This document shows positions 8,782 to 14,285 of a stretch of 14,285 nt of DNA, piece by piece. The stretch comes from Coemansia sp. RSA 922 (taxonomy: Eukaryota; Kickxellomycota; Kickxellomycetes; Kickxellales; Kickxellaceae), in the NCBI GenBank assembly GCA_027577415.1, contig JANBQS010000629.1, positions 1-14,285 on the forward strand. Direction: 5' to 3'. Position 1 is the stretch's first letter. Each line of letters opens with the position of its first letter. Under the pieces are notes generated by a model. That model had not been told where the DNA came from, did no database searches, and saw only the letters and a list, made by a program, of their open reading frames with translations. A program made the translations under genes and the position numbers.

Positions 8782-10119
8782 ATGAGATTCTACTTTCGGC
8801 GCTGGCTCCTGCCTATTGCAGCATATATTTTTGTTATGTGCTTATTATACCTGATGCTGCAAGACTCGCAAGTAGAAACGCTGCTGTCGATAATTCATGA
8901 CTGGCTGGACGGCCAGGGCTTTTATGCGTGCAAGATCCGGAAGCTGCCCATGGTTTACGAGCACGGCCATGAGCACTACTACGTGGTTTGGGAGACAGGC
9001 TGTCCTACCAACGGATATTCGCTAGAGTGGTGGACAGACGACGTACTACCTGGCGACGGATCGAGTACGTCGTACCATTTTGTCAAAGCACAGTACAAGA
9101 TGATTGACAAGTCTCACCACCGCTATTCTGTCATTATCGGGCCCGTAGGTCTCGCTACAAAGGTGCACTACAGAACTACTAGCCACAGCAAAGCGACAGC
9201 TCAATATTCGATAACACGACGCAATGAAACTGAGCTGACACGGGTCTTAGTTATCGCTGATAATCAGAATGGCCCTGCAGAGTTCCGAAAGGTGCTATCT
9301 AGTGTTCGGAAGCACTACGGCAGCAACAACGTTCCCGATGCCATTTTGCACGTTGGTGATAGCCTCCAGAACACTAACAAGCTTAGCGACTGGCAAAACC
9401 AGCTTTTCTCACCTTTGGAAGATGGCGGCGGCTTCCAGCACAGATCACCGACAGTATTTGTTCCAGGCAACCACGACCACGACAAGGCTCGCACCCCCAA
9501 CAATAGTAATTTGTACACTGACATGTACCACGGGGTTCTGACGACATATGGCTTGGGAGATCCGGTAGTTGTGAATGGCACATACCACCGCTTTTTTCAC
9601 ACGGCGTCGCTAGGCAGTGCTCGCGTGATTGTACTTGACTCCGAATGTCCATCCGCCGAGCAGAGCGAGTTCCTCGAGCGAGAGCTGCAGTCTGAGGCAT
9701 TCCAATCCGCCCAATTCCGCATCGTGGCTGTACATGTCCCGCCCTACATTGAGTTCTGGGATCCATACACTTGGAGCGAAAGGGGCGAGAAGCATTGGGG
9801 CGAGCATATCCGCTTGGAGTATGATCCGCTTTTCCGCCGCCACAATGTTGACTTGGTCATCTCTGGCCACCAACACAACTACCAAAGAGGCACTGTCCAG
9901 AGAGACCCGCAGTCGGCTGACAGTGGATCTATCACCTACGCTATTGTTGGCGGTGCGGGTGGTGGGCTGGATCTTGAGCGAGTGGAGAACTGGTACATGT
10001 ACAACGTGACGTATTTAGATCACCATTTTGTGTCGCTCGAAGTCGATAATCGACAGCTGCGGTGGTTGGCAAAGAACAAGGCTGGTACGGTTATCGACCA
10101 GTTCAATATTGTCCGCTGA
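8782..10119 (+). CDS. Membrane-anchored calcineurin-like metallophosphoesterase
   Basis: An intronless frame of 445 residues. Residues 8-26 are a single hydrophobic segment after FRRW, fitting a type II signal anchor that places the rest in the secretory lumen or outside the cell; sequons at N148, N240, N265 and N408 agree with that. Residues about 65-150 look like a beta-rich Ig/fibronectin-like domain. The catalytic domain shows the metallophosphoesterase motif series: D160-N-Q, GD193, GN230-H231-D232, H318 in VHVPP, and GH363-Q-H365. Together these form a two-metal phosphoester hydrolase site. The order resembles purple acid phosphatases, but the first motif is D-x-Q rather than D-x-G, and the Tyr expected after GD (GDxxY), which ligates iron in purple enzymes, is Gln197-like context here (GDSLQ). 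I therefore call it a metallophosphoesterase, not a purple acid phosphatase. The substrate is unknown. Confidence 0.88.
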   Translation: MRFYFRRWLLPIAAYIFVMCLLYLMLQDSQVETLLSIIHDWLDGQGFYACKIRKLPMVYEHGHEHYYVVWETGCPTNGYSLEWWTDDVLPGDGSSTSYHFVKAQYKMIDKSHHRYSVIIGPVGLATKVHYRTTSHSKATAQYSITRRNETELTRVLVIADNQNGPAEFRKVLSSVRKHYGSNNVPDAILHVGDSLQNTNKLSDWQNQLFSPLEDGGGFQHRSPTVFVPGNHDHDKARTPNNSNLYTDMYHGVLTTYGLGDPVVVNGTYHRFFHTASLGSARVIVLDSECPSAEQSEFLERELQSEAFQSAQFRIVAVHVPPYIEFWDPYTWSERGEKHWGEHIRLEYDPLFRRHNVDLVISGHQHNYQRGTVQRDPQSADSGSITYAIVGGAGGGLDLERVENWYMYNVTYLDHHFVSLEVDNRQLRWLAKNKAGTVIDQFNIVR

Positions 10120-10437
10120 ACCAAAGAGTTGTAATCGAAGATGGAGGGGTATTCATGTAGATATTTAATGGAATGTTTATATGTATTAGTACGAGAGTCG
10201 GACTATCTTCATAAGATGGCTATTTGCAAAAAAGGTTGCCTAGCAATGTTTGTTGGGCTGAAATTATAGACAAATTCTCTGAATAGCTGTGACTACGAAA
10301 GGGCTAGTTGCCTGGTTGCTGGCTATTGCAGATACACAAGTACTTAAAAATTAGCATTAATGTTGGAGATGCTTGATATTTTTGTAATGATTAGTAGAAA
10401 GTAGATGAGAAATCGCAAAAAAAAAACATATAGAGCT
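10120..10437. other. Convergent AT-rich 3' intergenic region
   Basis: These 318 bases separate the stop codons of the phosphoesterase (+) and the RG-rich protein (-). The stretch is AT-rich with short A and T runs (such as the A run around 10419-10427, which is a T run on the minus strand just after that gene's stop). I see no ORF, hairpin or RNA gene of note; it probably holds the 3' UTRs and polyadenylation sites of both genes. Confidence 0.5.
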
Positions 10438-12630
10438 TTAGAGCGCAGCTTCTTGCATTAGCGCTTTGACTTTTGTCAACAGGAGCTTTATGCGTTGCTC
10501 CTTGTTAGATACCCGCCATGTACGAGCAAACTTTGAGGCGAGTCTTGGCAGGTCGTCCTTTTCGTGTATATGGATTGGCGCATATCTTCCTTCGTCATAA
10601 GGGATATTGACAGAAAAGAGGTGACGCCCACGGCCCTCGTCGTATACCTCATACTGACGGCGCAGGTACGAGCTAGGCGCCGTGCCTTGCGCAACAGGAC
10701 GGCCTTCATCGCCAGAGCTCGATCGTGAGGCAGAGCGGTTGGATGACGGTGTAGCTGGCCTGGTCGGCGTGACTGATCTAGCTCCTTTGCCAGTAGCATC
10801 AGGAGGCGTGGGCCGTGTGGGCCCACGGGAAGGCGAGCGCGCTTCAACAGGAGCCGATGCCCGGCCATTGACAGTGGGAGGTTGCTTGGCGCTGGCGCCC
10901 TTGATTCGAATCCCCAGAGAGCCCGCATCCGAAGACTGAGCTTGCTGTGCAGAAGCCGAGCCCTTCCGCGCAGTGCGCTCAGCCACAGGAGCGCTAGACT
11001 GCTTAACACGCGGCACAACAGCCTGGTTCAGAACTAGCGACGCCATTCTGGTCTCCAGACCCGAGATAACCGCAGGTGGCGGGGGTGCAGCAGACCCACG
11101 GATTGTAATACCCTGGCTAGCTAAAGGCTTTTGCTCAGCTTCTCCTTCGCTTTTTTCAAAAGAAGAGTCTGGCCGATCGACATTACGACTAACTTCAACA
11201 TCGTCATCGTCGCCATCTCCGTCATTGCTGAGTAGTAGCGCCGCTCGGTCATGCGCCTTTTCCAGCACCGTGCTACCCACACGGGGGTGCGAAATAGGGT
11301 CTCGCCGATCGTAAGCAGGCTGGGTGGCTTCTACTTGGCTGAACACCGACTGACTGCGACTGTGTGGCTGCTTGAGCAAGTCGTCTGTGATCCGGTCGAT
11401 AGGCATATCTAGACCGCCATTGGCAACAAAGTTTTCCCACTCCATCTCAGCGCTATTGGACTCGTCGACATTTTCCTCAGTCTCGCCAATAGTAGGCTTG
11501 GAAGGCACAGGCTCTTCGGGCACAGAGACTTGTGGCGATACAACGGTCTGTACTGGTTGGGGTTGTGGCGGGAGTTTTGCAGCATCAACAGAGCTTTGAC
11601 GTCGATGTGGAGCACGATATGGCTCGTTGGTACCAGGCGAACGTGGAGAAACCGGACGCACACCACTAGCCACTTGCGAAGCGGATGTTTTGCGAGTATG
11701 CGCTAGGCTCCCAGTAGCCTCGTCGGGGATAGGCAGCGGAGGGGCGTTGGCGACATCGGGAAACTGGCGGCGGGGAGGCTCATAAGACCCACTAGGGTAT
11801 CCGCGCGTCGACGCATTGCTTTCGCGGCGATTGATAGTAACATGAGATATTCCCTCCTTGCCAATATACTCAATGTCAGCTGGCGGTGGAGCAGCACTCG
11901 AAGCAGCACCCGAATGACGGCGGTCGTGACCGTAGCCTCGAGACGCCGGCAGATTCGAGCTAGGTGCCGAGGACGCGCCCTCGAATTTATCATGCTCCCA
12001 GCGATCAGCATTGTCTGCCCGCAAAAGGCCCATTGCCGGCGGTCCGCGCCACCTGCGTCTCTGGTCATAGCTTCCTGGGCGCTCCATGCTCCGACTGCGA
12101 TCGCGCATGTTCCGAGCGCTTCTAATATTAATACCCGATGCTTGCGAGTACCCCTGTGGTGCTTGCTGAGAGGATGGTGGTGGGCCAGTGCTGCCTCCGA
12201 CACGACTTACTGACCGGCCACCACGCGGCCGATTGCCACCACCACCACCACCACCACCACGCGAGCCACCACCTCTACCAGTGTACTCTCCACGGCTTGC
12301 GCTACGAGCATAACTGCCACCGGCGGTAGGACCTCCAGAGTCAGTGCTAGGCCTAGGTGGCCGTGAGTCAGTTCGTGGTGGACGCTCATTTTGTTGCTGG
12401 CGACGTCCCATGCCCCGAGAGTCCTTTCCCGTATCTCGCGACCCACGACGACCATCATACGAGTGTCTAGGTGAAGCGGGTCTTTGTCTGGACTCTTCTG
12501 CCCTGTTTGCAGAGCTGCTGAAGCGGTCGCCATTCAGGGCTTCAAGTGTATTGACTTCTTCGGCCCAATCGAGATGCGAGTCCGTTCCAAAAATGCTGTC
12601 ATCTAGCTCTTTCCCGCTAAGACCCTCCAT
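10438..12630 (-). CDS. Large disordered RG/SR-rich protein with Btz/CASC3-like motif, function unknown
   Basis: An intronless frame of 730 residues with start context ATAATGG. I do not recognise a full-length family. The N-terminus (1-35) is acidic and includes DWAEEV. Residues 40-200 are rich in Arg, Gly and Ser, with an eight-Gly run at 125-132 and RS dipeptides typical of RNA-associated proteins. RWEHDKFEG at 210-218 matches the RWEHDKF core of the eIF4AIII-binding region in CASC3/Barentsz; the second half of that domain is not evident, so the link is tentative. A short acidic patch with WENFV lies at 396-402 and an Asp run at 474-477. G-I-x-I-[RK] recurs three times (166, 507, 573). The last 75 residues (656-730), LFSVNIPYDEGRYAPIHIHE onward, look folded and helical at the end. 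A nuclear or mRNA-binding role is inferred from composition only. Confidence 0.8.
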   Translation of the reverse strand: MEGLSGKELDDSIFGTDSHLDWAEEVNTLEALNGDRFSSSANRAEESRQRPASPRHSYDGRRGSRDTGKDSRGMGRRQQQNERPPRTDSRPPRPSTDSGGPTAGGSYARSASRGEYTGRGGGSRGGGGGGGGNRPRGGRSVSRVGGSTGPPPSSQQAPQGYSQASGINIRSARNMRDRSRSMERPGSYDQRRRWRGPPAMGLLRADNADRWEHDKFEGASSAPSSNLPASRGYGHDRRHSGAASSAAPPPADIEYIGKEGISHVTINRRESNASTRGYPSGSYEPPRRQFPDVANAPPLPIPDEATGSLAHTRKTSASQVASGVRPVSPRSPGTNEPYRAPHRRQSSVDAAKLPPQPQPVQTVVSPQVSVPEEPVPSKPTIGETEENVDESNSAEMEWENFVANGGLDMPIDRITDDLLKQPHSRSQSVFSQVEATQPAYDRRDPISHPRVGSTVLEKAHDRAALLLSNDGDGDDDDVEVSRNVDRPDSSFEKSEGEAEQKPLASQGITIRGSAAPPPPAVISGLETRMASLVLNQAVVPRVKQSSAPVAERTARKGSASAQQAQSSDAGSLGIRIKGASAKQPPTVNGRASAPVEARSPSRGPTRPTPPDATGKGARSVTPTRPATPSSNRSASRSSSGDEGRPVAQGTAPSSYLRRQYEVYDEGRGRHLFSVNIPYDEGRYAPIHIHEKDDLPRLASKFARTWRVSNKEQRIKLLLTKVKALMQEAAL
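12239..12262. repeat. CCA/CCACC trinucleotide run encoding the poly-Gly tract
   Basis: A tandem run of CCA units on the plus strand (GGT/TGG on the sense minus strand) encodes the eight-Gly stretch of the RG-rich protein. It is in frame, so unit gain or loss would change Gly number without a frameshift. It is likely length-polymorphic. Confidence 0.7.
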
Positions 12631-13186
12631 TATGGACGGCCCCGTTGTAAGGTATATGAGAGGGATGTGTGTATAAGAGTAGGAAGAGAAAAAAAAGAAA
12701 GTGATTCGAATTCAGCTTTTGCAAGAAAGTGAAAATGGCGTGAGAAGAAGAATTGAATTCGCAGACTAGTCGCAGATACTACACACGCACAAAAATAAAA
12801 GAGATGACGAAATCTTAAGCCCCCCTCCGCGCTTGGCCTCGGCCCGTCCTTTGTAAAGACGCTCCCACTCAGAAAGAAAATGCATATTTGCGATATAGGC
12901 AGAACAGAAAAAGACCTCTAAAAATATATATTGAAGAAAAGGAAAAGAGAAAGGGGGTGTTAGAGATGCGTATTAGGTGCGAAAGTTAGAGAAGAAGCCT
13001 GGTGACAAGGCACAAAAGAAAAAGGACAGCAGCAAGGTAACGAAGAGGGAGAGATAGAGAGAGAGATAGAGCCATACCAGATGAGACGCAACATGCTGCA
13101 GGTAGGCAGTGAGTTCGCCATTGCAAGATATAAATTTTTATGTGGTAGCTCCGCTTTTCTCCATTTGTCATCGTCTTGGACGCAAT
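12631..13186 (-). promoter_or_regulatory. Intergenic region: PP2C 3' end and CT-rich promoter of RG-rich gene
   Basis: 556 bases lie between two minus-strand genes in head-to-tail order. Read on the minus strand, most of it (about 12660-13071) is pyrimidine-rich, as upstream of the DHTKD1-like gene, and it should contain the promoter and leader of the RG-rich gene. A TATATATTTTTA-like AT block lies at about 12918-12930. The part nearest 13186 should be the PP2C 3' UTR. Open frames on the plus strand here extend antisense into the PP2C gene and are not credible genes. Confidence 0.5.
13043..13071. repeat. GA-rich microsatellite (GAGA/GATA units)
   Basis: An imperfect purine run made of GAGA units interrupted by GATA units. 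On the minus strand it is a CT tract upstream of the RG-rich gene or in the 3' UTR of the PP2C gene. It is simple sequence, probably polymorphic. Confidence 0.75.
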
Positions 13187-14265
13187 TTACTGCGACTCGG
13201 GCTTTGCGGCAACATCCTTCTCCTCGTCCGCAACATCAGGGTCTACAACATCGACGATGTTGGCCTCAGCAACGTCAGCAGTGACGTCAACAATGCCGCT
13301 GAGCTTGGCGTCACCCTCAACGCCAGCGTCGTCGGGGGTTTGCGAAACACGCGACAAAATGGCGTTGATAAGGGCGTTGCTCTCCTCGGTCGAGGGATCC
13401 GAAGAGCCACGCGAGGCCTTGGAGATCTTGGGCGAGGCCTTGAGTCCAGCCTCGTCAGCGACGTTCTTGACATGTGCGTACCACTCCTCCTCAGTCTTGC
13501 CATTAAGCAGGGCGACAATAACAACGGTCATGTTGTCGCAGCCAACGCCGCCCAGCTCGCTCTCGCCAGCCATGCACTCGTCCATCATCTCCTCGCAGAT
13601 TCGGTCTAGCTTCTTGCCCGCAGCAATCTTTGCGTGCACAAACTGAACAACCTGCTGGTTGTTCATGCAGTCCCAGATACCATCGCAAGCAATGACCAAG
13701 AACTCATCGTCAGCTGCCAGCTCGTGCTTGATGACGTCGGGGTCAGCTGTGACAATCTGCTTCTCAGCAGGCAGCGTGCGGTTGTTCTTGAATTCAAAGT
13801 CGCCAATTGCCCGCGACAGAGCCAGGTTGCCATTGACGCGCCCAAACTCAACAAATCCACCGCCCGACGTGATACGGTTGAACTCGATCTCGTCAGAGGG
13901 TTTGTGGTCGTGCGACAGAGCCACAGCACGTCCCTTGGTGCTGATAATGCACCGCGAGTCACCAGCATTGCCACAGTACACGGAGCCATCCTTGGCCAGC
14001 AGCACGCACACTGCAGTGCACCCAGACGAGTCATTAGTCATCTCGGGCTTCTCCTGAAGCACGCGGTCAGCGGTCAGGTACCCAGCCTTGATCGCCGCAG
14101 CATAATCGCCAGCCGCGTAGTTCTTGTCCTTAATAATGAAGTCGTGCAGATCCGCTCCAGCAAACTTGGCCGCCGTCTGTCCACCATGACCATCGTACAC
14201 GGCAAAGAACGCAGCCTCGCCCTCAGGACCAAGTCTCAGCACAGTCGTGTGAGCATCCTCCATAG
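13187..14265 (-). CDS. PP2C-type protein phosphatase, Ptc2/Ptc3-like, 3' exon (5' end outside window)
   Basis: A Mg/Mn-dependent Ser/Thr phosphatase, family PPM. Counting from Met at 14263, the exon encodes MEDAH (1-5), YDGHGG (23-28, metal Asp24), GNAGDSR (98-104), LALSRAIGDFEFK (147-159), ACDGIWDCM (192-200, metal Asp194) and GCDNMTVVI (241-249, metal Asp243), covering most of the catalytic domain. The MEDAH motif is normally internal, after a short N-terminal stretch ending in a GWR-like sequence, so this Met is not the start. On the minus strand the codon is preceded by CT (14265-14264) and TTTGTAG, a good 3' splice site with AG at 14267-14266. The first exon or exons lie right of the window. 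The C-terminal 100 residues are acidic and variable, as in fungal Ptc2/Ptc3, which act in stress MAPK and checkpoint signalling; that role is inferred by family. Confidence 0.93.
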
Positions 14266-14285
14266 CTACAAACGGGTGGGTGGGG
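14266..14285 (-). other. 3' end of an intron in the PP2C gene (truncated)
   Basis: Read on the minus strand this is a C-rich tract ending in TTTGTAG, immediately before the CT-ATG-GAG of the PP2C exon. The split codon is in phase 1, as needed to give Thr, Ser, Ala or Pro before MEDAH; Thr or Ser is usual in the family. The donor is outside the window. Confidence 0.75.

Noticed and set aside
10893..10925. TTCGAATCC tRNA B-box-like match
   Set aside because: It lies within the coding sequence of the RG-rich gene, with no matching A-box or stems.
10488..12533. Alternative frames of 85-176 residues within the RG-rich gene
   Set aside because: They are explained by biased Arg/Ser/Gly/Pro codon composition of the main frame. 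None has independent support.
13109..14057. Plus-strand open frames antisense to the PP2C gene
   Set aside because: They are shadows of the GC-rich PP2C coding strand; the minus strand holds clear phosphatase motifs over the same bases.

Overview
This window looks like nuclear DNA from a fungus, most likely an early-diverging, intron-bearing lineage. That placement is inference; no rRNA or marker gene is present to confirm it. The evidence is spliceosomal introns of about 100-280 bases with GT..AG ends and CTAA[CT/A] branch-like sites, long pyrimidine tracts upstream of start codons, intronless long ORFs beside intron-rich ones, and a protein set (ZC3H3/Red5-type zinc finger, Ptc-type PP2C, mitochondrial E1) with clear fungal or opisthokont relatives.

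Layout. (1) Bases 1-192 (+) encode the last 63 residues of a 2-oxo acid dehydrogenase E1 component whose body lies left of the window. (2) About 2.1 kb follow with no credible gene, ending in a CT-rich promoter-like tract. (3) Bases 2342-6506 (+) hold a complete seven-exon gene for a second E1 of the same family, a 1010-residue mitochondrial DHTKD1-type 2-oxoadipate dehydrogenase-like protein. I rebuilt it by joining exons in phase. (4) Convergent to it, 106 bases away, 6613-7848 (-) encodes a four-finger CCCH protein of the ZC3H3/Red5 type. (5) About 0.9 kb of divergent intergenic DNA contains a CCAAT/TATA palindrome and two TACTAAC elements, one near each flanking gene. (6) 8782-10119 (+) encodes a membrane-anchored calcineurin-like metallophosphoesterase. 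(7) 10438-12630 (-) encodes a 730-residue largely disordered RG/SR-rich protein with a short Btz/CASC3-like motif and a folded-looking C-terminus. (8) 13187-14265 (-) is the 3' exon of a Ptc2/Ptc3-like PP2C phosphatase, preceded by a splice acceptor and running out of the window.

The genes do not form an operon or an obvious pathway. The one functional grouping is the pair of tandem E1 genes. 2-oxoadipate is also an intermediate of fungal lysine synthesis, so a DHTKD1-type enzyme there is biochemically notable. The ZC3H3-like and RG/Btz-like proteins both suggest nuclear RNA processing, but they are separated by the phosphoesterase and I see no evidence of linkage in function. I found no mobile element, CRISPR array, tRNA or rRNA. 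I see no strong evidence of a wholly new system; the most unusual items are the diverged tandem E1 pair and the uncharacterised RG-rich protein with its recurring short motif.
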